Source: Venturia oleaginea
Taxonomy: Eukaryota > Ascomycota > Dothideomycetes > Venturiales > Venturiaceae
Assembly (NCBI GenBank): GCA_013176395.1
Contig: JABMLP010000017.1
Coordinates: 744,001 to 808,000 of the forward strand
Direction: 5' to 3'
DNA: 64,000 bases
Positions within the stretch are counted from its first letter, which is position 1; the number at the start of each line of letters is the position of its first letter. Of the stretch, positions 11,194 to 21,140 are shown one piece after another. Under the pieces are notes generated by a model. That model worked only from the letters and a program-made list of their open reading frames with translations, made no database searches and had not been told where the DNA came from. Made by a program: the position numbers and the translations under genes.

Positions 11194-11755
11194 GGTCTGC
11201 AGCGAGTGTGGAGGTTTAGTGATTGCGATGATGTCGAGAGGAATGGAGAATAAAGGTTGTAAAAAGTTTAGAGATCGTCGTGATCGACCTTGCATCTGAT
11301 GTTCAGGGACGTGGGGTAGAGCAATATATTCCTCACCGGGACTGCCCAATCAGGAAACAATCTGGAAGAACGAGGAGCTTTCATCTATCCCAACGCCACC
11401 GTGCGAGCGCAACCCCCAAAAACTACCGATTGAAGATACCGTCCGTTTCGCCTCCAAAGCCGAATACCTAGGAGCTCGGCTCAAGGTATCAAGCTCGAAA
11501 TGAGATTGAGATGCAGGCAATACTGTTTGTTCCTGCAAGTTTCAAACACGGGTGTCGACGTGAGGAGTGGTGAGGAATGGCTCGTCAACTTAGAGCCGAT
11601 TAGTATCTGGAAGCGATAGCAGAGTTCGGTGGACGAACCATGATCACGATTCCGATTTTATTGCATTCCATTGTATGTCGTGCGTCGCTCTTAGACAGAC
11701 ACGATGATAGATACTGATTCGGGAAGCTCGCACGGAGGACAAAGGAATATGGCCA
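11194..11755. other. intergenic, no gene recognised
   Basis: 5' flank of the SnoaL-like gene; no supported frame. Confidence 0.45.
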
Positions 11756-12060
11756 TCAGCGACCACAAGTTTTAGCCTCGCTCCTTGAACCATCCGATTC
11801 CTCATCTCCCGTTTGTATGTCTTCGGAGCCGTATCCCTCTTCGTCCTCGGACTCGAGGATCAAAGAATTCTCCAGGCTGTTGTCTCGGAAGTCTTCTAGA
11901 AACCAAAAATGTAGATCCAATCTACGTAGTCGCGGATGCTCTACCAAAAAGGCGACTATCTCTTCAATTGATATTGTGCAGCTTATCAAGGTGATCTGAA
12001 AGTTTGTCGCTTGTTTCCAGAAGGGATATTGGTTTGGCTGTGGAGTACCAAGATGCCATT
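11756..12060 (-). pseudogene. F-box/LRR-like remnant
   Basis: The minus-strand frame reads FQITLISCTISIEEIVAFL followed by VEHPRLRRLDLHFW, the pattern of leucine-rich repeats in fungal F-box proteins (ITL.xC.I...LV.FL..HP.L..LDL). It ends in an acidic tail at 11756. Upstream the frame is stopped by a TAA around 12060, and no F-box start can be joined to it. A remnant of a ubiquitin-ligase adaptor gene is the best guess; function is lost or the gene model is incomplete. Confidence 0.35.
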
Positions 12061-12468
12061 ATGGAAGGGGATAATGTTGGTCTCCAGAAGTATTCCCCGG
12101 TCTTATTCAAAATCTGTCGATTGACGCGCAGAATTGCCGTTGGTAGAAGAGCTTTTTTACAGAGAATGTATTCTTAGGAGGATAGGGACGATTGGCTTGA
12201 CGACTCGGAGGGAGGATACATGTGCTGAAGAGGTTACTGCGCACAGACGATAAAGCTGTAGATACTGTTGCGAAGTTCCAGTGGGAGGTTGAGAAACGGC
12301 GAATGCGAGCTTGACATGATGATTATATACAAGTCGTTATGAAGGCGTGTAGAGTACCCAGAGATGCGGTCGAGGGGCGTGAATAGGGGCGGTAAGTCTT
12401 ACTCCGCTGTTAATCCGTAATACCGTAGACCCTAAAAAATAAACCGGTTAATTGCCCAATTATCGATC
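12061..12468. other. intergenic, no gene recognised
   Basis: No supported coding frame between the F-box-like remnant and the Cys-motif fragment. Confidence 0.4.
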
Positions 12469-12730
12469 AAGTGCGCCCACTGCGCTCGTTCCGGTACTTC
12501 GTGCGACAGCACGACATGGGTGTCGTTGGAGAAAACTCAGGAGAGTTTGAAATCAGATCTTGTGAAAGATCTAGAGGAGCTGGAAAGACTGACTGACGCG
12601 CATCCTGCGCAAAAGAAAGGTGCTCGAGTTGGCGGAGGAGCGGGCGTCAAAAAAGATGACCTGTCTTGCAAAAGAGGTAGAAACAGAGGAGGAGTCGGAG
12701 CGTCAAAGGAACGGTGGGGTCACAGATGGT
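12469..12730 (+). pseudogene. Cys-motif coiled-coil protein fragment
   Basis: The frame from about 12469 reads KCAHCARSGTSCDSTTW (C-x2-C-x6-C) and then a heptad-rich segment, SLEKTQESLKSDLVKDLEEL. One extra A near 12615 (AAGAAAGG) shifts the frame, after which the coil goes on as VLELAEERASKKMTCLAKEV and ETEEESERQR. No ATG precedes it, and on the right it runs into antisense pol sequence of the gypsy element at about 12730. It looks like the middle of a Cys-motif plus coiled-coil gene truncated by the retrotransposon. It resembles the coiled-coil/cysteine-cluster genes at 21-27 kb in design, though the Cys motif is placed before the coil here. Confidence 0.5.
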
Positions 12731-12734
12731 GATC

Positions 12735-13150
12735 TTACCCAGGTGTCCAATGATTTTTCATCCTTCCTGGCTTCAATCGAGACTTCAGGGCTGGTGGGCT
12801 GGAATGCTCCGGGTGTTCCCGATCGAAATCCCGTAGAGCTTGGAGAGAGTTCTTTAGGTGCGACATAGGTTCCCAAGTGTTTTCCGAGGTAGGATAGTTT
12901 TTCCACTTGATGAGGTACTCATGCTGACGTTGCACAATAGCATGATCAAGAACTGTTTCGACTTCATACTCAGGCTCGAGTCGATCACCTTGGAGTATTG
13001 TTTCTTCGTCAAGCGGGTCGTCTGGGTGTGCTGGTTCAAGTAAGGAGACAGGAAACACCGGGTGTATTCTCATTCCCTTGGGTAACTTGAGTTTGTAATT
13101 GACTGCACCTTTGACTTCTTCAATTTCGAAAGCACCGAGCTTCCGGAAGT
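12735..13150 (-). pseudogene. gypsy pol end: chromodomain
   Basis: Frame displaced relative to the integrase segment. It contains MRIHPVFPVSLLEPAHPDD and a classical chromodomain: EYEVETVLDHAIVQ, then YLIKWKNYPTSENTWEP and LKNSLQALRDFDREH. Chromodomains of chromoviruses bind histone marks to target integration to heterochromatin. It ends in a basic tail at 12735. Confidence 0.8.
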
Positions 13151-14505
13151 CAAGGTTTTCGCTTGGTCGCTTGCTTCGTCTTGATGTTGCGTCGCCATAG
13201 GTAAACTTTATCCCCCTTCTTGAGAACAGGTCCCACTGTTCTCTTCTGATTTGTACGCATCGCCATGCGCATATTCAAGAAGGTAATGTCACGCTTTAAT
13301 TGCTCCTGAAGCCGTGACAACTCAGAGGCAACAACGGTTACTCCCGTGGGTAAGAGGTTTCCTTGCTCAATCTCGAATTGAGGTTCTCGTCCAAAGTTAG
13401 CAAAGAATGGTGACATCTTGATCGTGTCCTGAACAGTAGCACTGTAAGCGAATGCTGCAAGAGGTAAAAGCGATACCCAATTGCTTTGATCGTCATCGAC
13501 GTAGATGCGAAGGTACTGTTCCATTGTCTGATTCTTTCTTTCTGTTTGTCCATCCGTCTGAGGGTGGTAAGCTGTTGATAAGCTTCTTCTGATCTTTAAC
13601 ATTTCACAGATCTCTTTCCAAAAACTAGAGGTAAAGAGGCTGTCTCGATCTGAGATGATACTATCAGGAATGCCATGCTTGCTGACGACATCTCGCACAA
13701 ATACTCCTGCCAAGTATTGCGTGTCGTAGCCTTTCGGTAGTGGGATAAAGATCGCGTACTTCGTGAGTCGATCTATCACAACCATGATATGTTCAAACTG
13801 AACACTATCCAAGTTCGGAGAAGGTGGCAATGGTCCAACAAAGTCCATCGATATAGTCTTCCATGCACCGTCGGGTGCCTTGTTGGGTTGGAGGAGTCCG
13901 TAGGGCTTGTGTCGTTCGTACTTGGCTTTCTTGCAAAGAACATACTTTCCTATCTCCTTGAAAACTTCCTGTCGCATTTGTGGGAAGTAGAAGGTATTCT
14001 GAAGTCGTGAAAGGAAAATCTCTGGTCGGCAATGACCATTGAGAGGAGATTCGTGTTGATGTAGGATGTACTGTTTCCTAAGGCTTGTGGGAAGATATAC
14101 CAAGTCTTTGAAGAGGAACAATCCGTCTTCAATACGGGTATTATGATCTGCTGATTGAATGTAGCCTTGTACATCTGGATCCTTTTGCTGCGCGTTCCTG
14201 ACCTCTTTCCAATAAGAGGGCTTTCCTGTCTGAAGTGATGAGACTTGGTGCACAAGTGCATCAACTTCCTGTCGGAACAAAGCGCGTTCGACTTTCTCTT
14301 TTTCTCCTGCCATGAAGTCTTCTCGTCGACTTAATGCATCGGCGTTAACGTTTTCCTTTACTTTCTTGTAAAGGATATGGAAGTTGTGAGATGACAGTTC
14401 TTCTGACCATCTTAGTTGCCGTCGATTCAATTCCTTTGTCGTCGTGAAATTCCGCAGATTCTTGTGATCGGAATACACGGTAATCTTGTGTTTCGCTCCT
14501 TCAAG
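13150..14505 (-). pseudogene. gypsy RNase H end and integrase
   Basis: The longest intact piece of the element (442 codons from an internal Met at 14478). It starts in RNase H (VYSDHKNLRNF, ENVNADALSRR), then the integrase finger (ILHQHESPLNGHCRPE...), then the DDE core: D in MDFVGPLPP, D in IISDRDSLF, E in HPQTDGQTERKNQ. It ends in the GPVLKKGDKVYLWRRNI region, where the frame is lost. The core looks catalytically complete, but upstream and downstream lesions make the element defective. Confidence 0.85.
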
Positions 14506-14514
14506 ATAATGCTT

Positions 14515-15434
14515 TCAGTGCTTGAAGGCATCAACTATGGCCATGAGTTCCTTGTCTGAAGTGGAGTAGTTGATTTCTGCTTTCAGGAATTTTCGTGCGT
14601 GGTAAGCTACTGGTCTAAGCTTTCCATCTGAATCGGGTTGGCTGAGGCATGCTCCGAGGGCTCGATCGGACGCATCCGCCTCGACTGTGGCTGGTTTTTC
14701 TGAGTCAAACAGTTGCAGAATGGGTGGTGTTGTTAACCGTATCTTGAGTGCGTCAAAGGCCTTTTGCGCATGCTCGTTCCATTCGAAGGTAATCCCCTTC
14801 TTCATCAATCCGTGAGGGGTTCTGCAACTTCGGAAAAGCTTTCGATGAATTGTCGATAATAATTCGCGAAGGCGTGAAATGACTGTACTCCTTTGACGTT
14901 CGAGGGTACTGGCCAATCGCGGACCTTCTGGTAAATTTCCGGGTCAATCTCAAGTCCAGCTTGAGAGACAAAACATCCAACGAACTTGATTCATTGCTTG
15001 TGAAATTCGCTTTTCGAGGGTTTTAGCCGTAAGTTAAATTTCTGTAGTGCGCGGAGAACGGTTCGAACGTGTTTGACGTGTTCTTCGAACGTTCGAGAGT
15101 AAACCAAAATATCATCCATATAAACAGACACAAACTTGTCTAAGTGCTCGTAAAGCACATTGTTCATATAGGCTTGCAGCGTCGCAGGGGCGTTTGTCAA
15201 ACCGAAGGGCATGACAAGGTATTCGTAGTGCCCAAGGCGAGTGCGGAATGCTGTCTTCCACTCGTCACCTTCCTTAATCCTAATTCGATGAAAAGCCGCA
15301 GGAATATCGAATTTCGTGAACCATCTGGCTCCTTGGAGTCTGTCCCTCAACTCCTGGATTAAAGGCAGCGTGTACGCATTCTTCTCTGAAATCTCATTCA
15401 GATGTCGGTAATCGACACACAATCGTTGTGAACC
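14515..15434 (-). pseudogene. gypsy reverse transcriptase, 3' part, and RNase H start
   Basis: RT palm and fingers: QRLCVDYRHLNEISEKNAY, FDIPAAFHRIRI, the catalytic MDDILVYS, and LKPSKSEFHKQ. There a TGA at 14991-14993 stops the frame, which resumes as IKFVGCFVSQAGLEIDPE. A frame change near 14820 precedes the RNase H start (TVEADASDRALGACLSQ). A TGA near 14507 replaces the codon expected to be Trp in AFKHWKHYLEG-like sequence. The first finger motif is cut off from the rest by the insertion at 15435-15647. Confidence 0.8.
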
Positions 15435-15647
15435 TGTTAGATGATACAGCCGCATACGGCCATTGTGAGATGATACAGCTGTATACGGCCATTGTGAGAT
15501 GATACAGCTGTATACGGCCGTTAGAGTCACGTACCCTCGTTTTGATTTCAGATCACTCGAATCTGTATAACTATCGCTCGATCACCGGTTCATTTTGAAC
15601 CTCATGCAATCCTAAATCTTTATCTTTTCACTATGTATCATTCGAGA
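15435..15647. mobile_element. 213-bp insertion with GAACC target duplication
   Basis: Interrupts RT exactly between HNPDGS and QRLCVDY. GAACC occurs on both sides (15430-15434 and 15648-15652), and removing the insert plus one copy restores the frame. Its ends form a weak 14-bp inverted repeat sharing ATGATACA. Near the left end are three tandem copies of a 27-29 bp unit (GATGATACAGCTGTATACGG...; about 15440-15520). It has no coding capacity. A 5-bp duplication fits a solo LTR or small non-autonomous element; the family is not recognised. Confidence 0.7.
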
Positions 15648-15652
15648 GAACC

Positions 15653-16441
15653 ATCGGGATTGTGTACGTAGAAAACTGGATATCCGGCGGGTGACTTCGA
15701 CTCCAGGATGAACCCCTTCTTCGTGAAATCGTCGATGTATTCACAGAGAGTTTCAAGCTGATCTTCGCGCAGGGGGTAGAATTTGAACTTCTTTGGCTAT
15801 TCGTTGTTCTTAAGCTTGATCTCTTGATCCCATGGTTGGTGTGGTGGAAGAGAATCTTCGATCGATTCCTCTTTAAAAAGTTCCACAAATTCCTGGTACT
15901 CATTGGGAATTTGGAATACTGACCTATCCTCCTCTGTCTGGAAACGATAGCAGTGTGCCACTTCAACGTGTGTAGGCCTTTTCCGCAAAGGTCTTTGTGC
16001 TGTCCGTGTTCTAGGACGCATGCTAGCCTGCACGGGATATCGTTGGTCTGGGAACGTGAGCGTCAATGTTCCCCAGTCGATATGCGGATTGTGAGTTCGA
16101 AGCCATGGCAGACCAAAGATCAAATCCGAGTTTCCAATATTCGTGACGTCTAGAACAATCTGTTCTTTCCTCCCTTGTATCCACAAGGTTACGTCTGCTT
16201 CGTAAATCAGCATGCCTCTATTGGAGTCGACAGGTCTTCCATCAGCGATAGTTAGTGGATATGGATGCCGTTTCGACCGTACGGGTAGTTTCCATTCGTC
16301 GACCGATTTCTCGCTTAAAAGGTTCCTATCGGCACCAGTGTCGATGAAGGCCCATGCTGGTACGTCGTCGATCTTTGCTTCGACCAGCATTCTGGGTGTG
16401 CCAAGGTTGTTCAGAAAATGAGGCGCTTCATCAGGATTCAA
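15653..16441 (-). pseudogene. gypsy aspartic protease and RT start
   Basis: Protease with the active-site motif WAFIDTGADRNLL and the flap-side DLIFGLPWLRTHNP, followed by the linker into RT (EYQEFVELFKEESIEDSLPP). A TAG at 15797-15799 interrupts it just before PKKFKFYPL and the RT start AGYPVFYVHNPDGS. A CAG-to-TAG change would explain the stop. Retropepsin of this kind processes Gag-Pol. Confidence 0.8.
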
Positions 16442-16444
16442 CAG

Positions 16445-17256
16445 AGGCCTCTCTACTGTTGATCCTCCTCGTTTCCTGAATTCTCATGCCATTTGCGTGC
16501 TTGCTTCGTATTGACTGCGATGTCCAATCGTCAAACAAGGTGTCGAAGGTTCCTTGCCCCGTTCGGATGGTATGGGCAGGTGAAGCAGATACATGCATCT
16601 GGGTTGAGTTCCTTATAGCAAGAATCGTCCTGATCAATTGCTCGTTCAACGTCTCGTGTAAAACGTGAGAGCCGGAAGGTCATAGACTCTAGATCTTCCT
16701 TCGATTCTTCTTCGGCGGAGTAATCTGCTGCGGATGTATGTTGTTTCAAAACCTTGAGCTCTCGTTCGGCGATCCTCTTTTCATCAACATTTCCAAAGAC
16801 CATGTTGATTTCTTTCTTAAACTCCATATACGAAAGAAAGAGTCGTCGATGTTCATACTCGCTGGGATCATCGAGATACCCGTTGAGGGGGTCTTCGATC
16901 CATGCATAAGCTGTTCCTCTCATGTAGCTGATGGCAAACATGATTCTTTTTTCATGGGTACTAAACTTGGAAGCGTTCCAATACATATAAAGATTGCATT
17001 GTGTAAGGAATGTCTTGAGCTTGCCGCGTTCCCCTTTGAACACTTCTGGTGGATTGACCTTGGCTTTGTTTCGATCGTCGTGGGATTCATTCTGTCCTGA
17101 AGAGCTTGGTGTAGCTTGAGTTGCCATCTCTTCTTCAGACTCGTCTTCGTCCGACTCGGGTTCTGCCGTACGTTGTCTTTGCGGCGGAGGCGGCGGAGGC
17201 GGCGTTGGAACGGATTCTTTCCATTTCCCTTGACCTTTGGATGAAACCGTGGACAT
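16445..17256 (-). pseudogene. gypsy Gag
   Basis: Starts at an ATG at 17256. An acidic, proline-rich N-terminus (PPPPPPP near residue 20) leads into the retrotransposon gag domain: PPEVFKGERGKLKTFLTQC, then FSTHEKRIMFAISYMRGTAYAW and FFLSYMEFKKEINMVFG-like sequence. It ends with ACICFTCPYHPNG, where a zinc knuckle would be expected; the frame is shifted into the protease region. Gag would form the virus-like particle. Confidence 0.75.
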
Positions 17257-17876
17257 AGTTTGTTGGATACTTCGTCAACTCTACTGTATAAAGCGGTATC
17301 TTCACTATGTTACGCAGAGGCTATGACTCAAAGTAATCTAGCTGGATTTGGCTAATTCGTACAGTAGGGTTCAAGTGGTCCGGGGCGACAATATCGTATC
17401 AAACAAGTGAAGCGAAGCTTGCAAGATATAAGAGTCGTGAATTGTGCTAAGTGTTGAACAGTGGCATGCCAGTCCTTGATACCTCAGGCATAGTGCACGT
17501 GATAGATGCCAAGGAATGCATTGACATGCATATATATGCATGCAGATGCTACGGTGTACTTAACCTCCTCAGTCAATACAGTCAAGTCACAGGGTGACAC
17601 TCGTTCTGTTCATCGGCTCCTATCGTTAAGTTCGTGTTGAATCTACTTCCGAATAACTCTGTTTTGCTCGTTCAGCTCAACACTAAGTAACTAAAAGCAA
17701 TAGCGAGGTAACTAGAGAGTGAAGATACGAGACACTGAGGGAGCAGAGTCTCGTCCTATATATAGAGATCCATCTCCTAAGAAATCCTAGCTCTTCAATA
17801 TGTTCATTTTGTTCAAAATGAACATATTGAAACAAATGAACCTGGAAGTTCATTTTGTTCATTTCGCCAAGAACGA
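17257..17876. other. leader region between LTR and gag
   Basis: 620 bp between the gag start and the LTR. It contains a TATATATAG box with a purine-rich start-like region on the minus strand (about 17700-17765) and the 38-bp palindrome at 17794-17831. No tRNA primer site could be assigned with confidence next to the LTR. Confidence 0.45.
17794..17831. repeat. perfect 38-bp palindrome
   Basis: Arms of 18 bp (17794-17811 and 17814-17831) are exact reverse complements around a 2-base TT centre. Further GTTCATTT/AAATGAAC words follow up to 17865. It could form a strong hairpin in the element's leader RNA or be a miniature insertion. Confidence 0.85.
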
Positions 17877-18131
17877 TGTCACGGGGCGGGTTCGGGTATT
17901 AGGAGGAAGGAGCAGCAGCAGGAACAGGTATCATTCAACAGGCTGTATACGAACTGGCAGGCAAACCAACAGGCAGGTTTAACGACAGGACGTAGCTCTT
18001 TGAGCTACGCTTTGGTTGAAGCCACGCAGGTTTTAAAACCTTTCTTCGGCAGAACTACGGTTCTGCCTTGATCACATGCCGTGGGGCCACCCCAACGGCG
18101 GGAAAGACTTGTCCGCGGTCGTACCGTGACA
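17877..18131 (-). repeat. 255-bp LTR (copy A)
   Basis: Reverse-complement orientation: on the minus strand it starts TGTCACGGTACGACC at 18131 and ends CCCCGTGACA at 17877. It aligns without gaps to the solo LTR at 39685-39939, with about 17 differences. It contains a hairpin (GTAGCTC TTT GAGCTAC). Flanks (AACGA and GAAGC) are not a target duplication, so it is either one end of a larger element, most simply the minus-strand gypsy element, or a rearranged solo LTR. Confidence 0.85.
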
Positions 18132-18495
18132 GAAGCTTATATAGCCCCTAGCTCTTACAAATCAAATACGACGAGGATAGTAGGGCCTTCAAATAGTATA
18201 CTTGTTGTAGCCTGTTAGATAAGAAAGGGCTAAGCATAAATAATAGTAGAGAATATTACCGAGAAAAGTATTAGCTGGATAGCTATCCTGAAATGATACT
18301 CGAGGTCTTGCACATGGAGGAGGTAGAAGAGCGCTGAGAGGTAGCGACTAATGTTTCCTATCGTCTATAAAGAGTAGAGGCCGTATGTTAAGCCCTAAAA
18401 GCGAGGAGGAAAGCCAATTCGTAGAGCAAGTTCTACTTGGCGGAATTTTTGTAGCCCCCATTACGCAAGTCAGCCACTCGCAAACCAATCCAGAT
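18132..18495. other. intergenic, no gene recognised
   Basis: AT-rich spacer between the LTR and the 3' end of SAM37; no supported frame. Confidence 0.45.
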
Positions 18496-19929
18496 CTACC
18501 TTGACACCAAAACCTGTCTCCCCACCTCTCCACCTTCATTCTCAACATCAACTTCCACAATGGTAGCCCCGCCAACTCTTTCTCTTTCCCGCGCTTCGAA
18601 TTCCATTTGCTGACCCAAAACGGCTAGGGTGGCGCCGGCCTCACCAAAATCTGACAGCCTAGTGGGCTGCAAGTAATCTGCTTCGTGGATTGAAATATTT
18701 CTATCTTCGCTTGATACCCCAGCTAGAAATTTCGTAGCTGCGAATGCTATTCCTCCGATGATTGCGGCAGACAACGCTAGCGATTGGAAAGAAAGTCCAG
18801 AAGACGCTGGTGTCGATGACTGTGAATATAATGGATCCACTCTGATTTTATTCTTCCACGGTGAGGCCCAATCCAGGATTCCGTGGCCTATGAACCTGAT
18901 GCCTTCCGATGTGCTTGGTGGAGAAGCTTCATAGAGATTCCCTGTCCAGGTGAGACTCATATTCTTGAAGGTGTGCTTGTACATTCGATCCGTGTACGCT
19001 TTCATTTTTGGGTATCGAGTCTTCAGGGCGTCTGCAAGCCATTGTTGTGGTACAGGTGCATAGAGCATCAGCGAAAGATATCCAAGGGCCAAGCAGTCTA
19101 GACTTGTAGGGTGATCGGTAGTCATTAGGTACTTCTCACGCCCAAGTAACTTCTCAAGCGGCCCAAAGAATTCGCTGGTCAATTGGTGAAGCCGGAAGGT
19201 ATCCGAGTGAGCTTGGTTTTGTAACCAATTAAGAGATTTTTGGCGATTTAGCATTTGTTCAGGGCTATTTTGGGTGGAAAAGCTGGCGGCAGCAGTGTCT
19301 GCTTTGAAAGCTGTTCCATTCTCATCGCCTAATACATCCTGAGCAGAGTCCAAGTCGAGAGAGCGTAGGCCAAAATGGGCCGTCCTTGCTGTGGCCACCT
19401 TTCTTCGTGCCGGTGGAATGACATAATTCGCGTACCAGGGAAGGATTTTGGTGAAGGCAGGACTTATCGCTCCCCAGTAATTGTTTGAGGAGACATATAG
19501 ATATAAATCGAGCAGAGCCTGCCCTCGTTGTTGGATGAAGTAGGTCCAGCTAATGAAAGTCAGCACCTCACCAAATTTTCGATGCTGGTGGGAAATACTC
19601 ACGAAATCAGATCCGATTTAGCCTGCTTTCCGAAGTTGGCCTCTTCGGCAGTCTTAGAAGCAGCTATCGAATTGAGTATTGCTTGATAGCCAGCCACGCA
19701 CTGCTCGCCATCAGAAAGAGCAGGAAAGTCGCCTATAGAAATTATCAGCACGTAAATCTAAGAAATAAGAGGCAATGTCACCATTTGGACTGAAGGACGG
19801 ATCGTGCTCAGTGATGATTTTCCATTTGTCCAGCGATCCGTTATGTATGGCATAGGCGAGAGCTGCGATGCATTCAGGGTCAATTGATGGGAGGTTTCCG
19901 AGACGGCCCCAGATATGCAGTGTCCTCAT
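18496..19929 (-). CDS. SAM37: SAM complex subunit, metaxin/SAM37-type
   Basis: Three exons (19929-19782, 19732-19603, 19549-18496) joined by 49- and 53-bp introns give 443 residues. The N-terminus (LHIWGRLGNLPSIDPECIAA, then YAIHNGSLDKWKIITEHDPS) is the metaxin/Tom37 thioredoxin-like half. The second half has the GST-C-like helical region (TTDHPTSLDCLALGYLSLML, a metaxin hallmark). A C-terminal hydrophobic segment (ALSAAIIGGIAFAATKFLAG) can anchor it in the mitochondrial outer membrane. The family helps the SAM complex insert beta-barrel proteins. All splice sites are GT..AG and phases match. It is divergently arranged with the gene at 20126, sharing a promoter region of about 200 bp. Confidence 0.87.
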
Positions 19930-20125
19930 GTCAGGAGGGATGTGCCTTGCTTGACGGTTTCTTGGGCAGTCTTGGTGTTAGTTTTCGCAACAGATGTCGA
20001 TAGAGACGATGAATTGGATTGATGTTATATTTGTGTTTCGGTTTGTGCACGTGATTTCGTGATTGAAGCTGGTCCAAGCTCAAAACTGTGGAGTTGAACA
20101 ACTTCATCCACCAGAATATTTCACG

Positions 20126-20998
20126 ATGGCTCCAATCCGGCGTTATTTACGAATCACAAAGTACTCGGTGCTCGAATGCCGCATCTACTTGGACAGCCCA
20201 GCTCCGCCTGAATCATGGCTGGTCAAGAAGAACGACCCAGCACTCCCGCGCATCATTGAAGCTATCAGACCCTACGTGCTTCCTAAGCTACGCGAGGAGA
20301 ATGAAAGGGCTCAGAGGAAGGGCAAGGCGAAGAAAGGTGCTGTGAAGGATACTGTAGTGAGAGGTTAGTTCCTTTCTTATCGCGCACGGCGTTGGTAGCT
20401 AATGCAGATAGATGACTTCGAAGTGGCCATCTTCCTCACTCCGCAAACATCGCGTCATTCCATCCTCTCCAAGCAGAAGAATTTTACCGACAAAGCTCCC
20501 ATCAAAAGCAATAGTAACAGACTGACCGGATGGCTTACAAAGGGGAACGCTGACAAGCCCATCGATGTTGACCATAACGCACCAATATTCGTACCAGAAG
20601 AGGATGAGGATGTCAATATTGAAGGCATACCCGAAGCTCCCTCCGCCAGGGACAAGAACGCGTCCCTGTTTGTTCAATCTTCTTCGGAAGATGAGGATGA
20701 TGAGTTTTTCCAGACTCAAAAGGGGCCTGCCGCAAGACGAAAGCAGAGGCAGCAACAGAAGGATCCGATTGAGATTAATGAGGCCGAAGACTCCGGTGCA
20801 GAAGGCGAGGATGACAAGGAAAAGCTTGGCCTTCAAATACAATACGATGGTTTTAGCATATATGGGAGCACGCTATGCTTAATTGTCAAGAGGCGAGGTA
20901 TCACTGCACCCAAGGATACCGGCCACAGCACCAGCCAGGCAATGATGGAGAATTGGGTCAGTACTCAAGTCAATATGCTGGGCTTAGAAGACGATTGA
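20126..20998 (+). CDS. conserved-looking protein of unknown function
   Basis: Two exons (20126-20363, 20412-20998) with a 48-bp intron give 274 residues. The start at MAPIRRYLRITKYSVL is preferred over an upstream non-signal extension. The N-terminal 120 residues look folded (VLECRIYLDSP, PALPRIIEAIRPYVLPKLRE, and after the intron DDFEVAIFLTPQTSRHSILS). A disordered acidic middle follows (SSSEDEDDEFF, basic QRQQQK patches), then a hydrophobic strand near the C-terminus (FSIYGSTLCLIVKRRG). This suggests a nuclear or DNA-associated protein, but no named family is recognised. It is divergent from SAM37 and convergent with the cysteine-cluster gene ending at 21141. Confidence 0.7.
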
Positions 20999-21140
20999 GA
21001 TGGTATCCGTTCGGTTCATCCTATTTTCCCGGCCTGCCATACTTCAATTCAAACGCCGGCACACACCACGAGCAATAGTCTTCGCTTCCAACGAGATTCA
21101 CTACCTTGTAGTAGAAACAAAATCTGGGCTTTCACCCATC

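Larger units (their letters stand above)
12735..17256 (-). mobile_element. Ty3/gypsy (chromovirus) element, degenerate gag-pol
   Basis: Minus-strand element with the complete gypsy order: gag (17256 to about 16440), aspartic protease, RT, RNase H, integrase and a C-terminal chromodomain (to 12735). It is interrupted by in-frame stops at 15797-15799 (TAG), 14991-14993 (TGA) and near 14507 (TGA), by frame changes near 14820 and 13150 and at the gag end, and by a 213-bp insertion in RT. No 3' LTR was found below 12735, where a coiled-coil gene fragment begins. The LTR at 17877-18131 has the orientation and position expected of its 5' LTR, with a 620-bp leader; that link is inferred. Confidence 0.85.
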
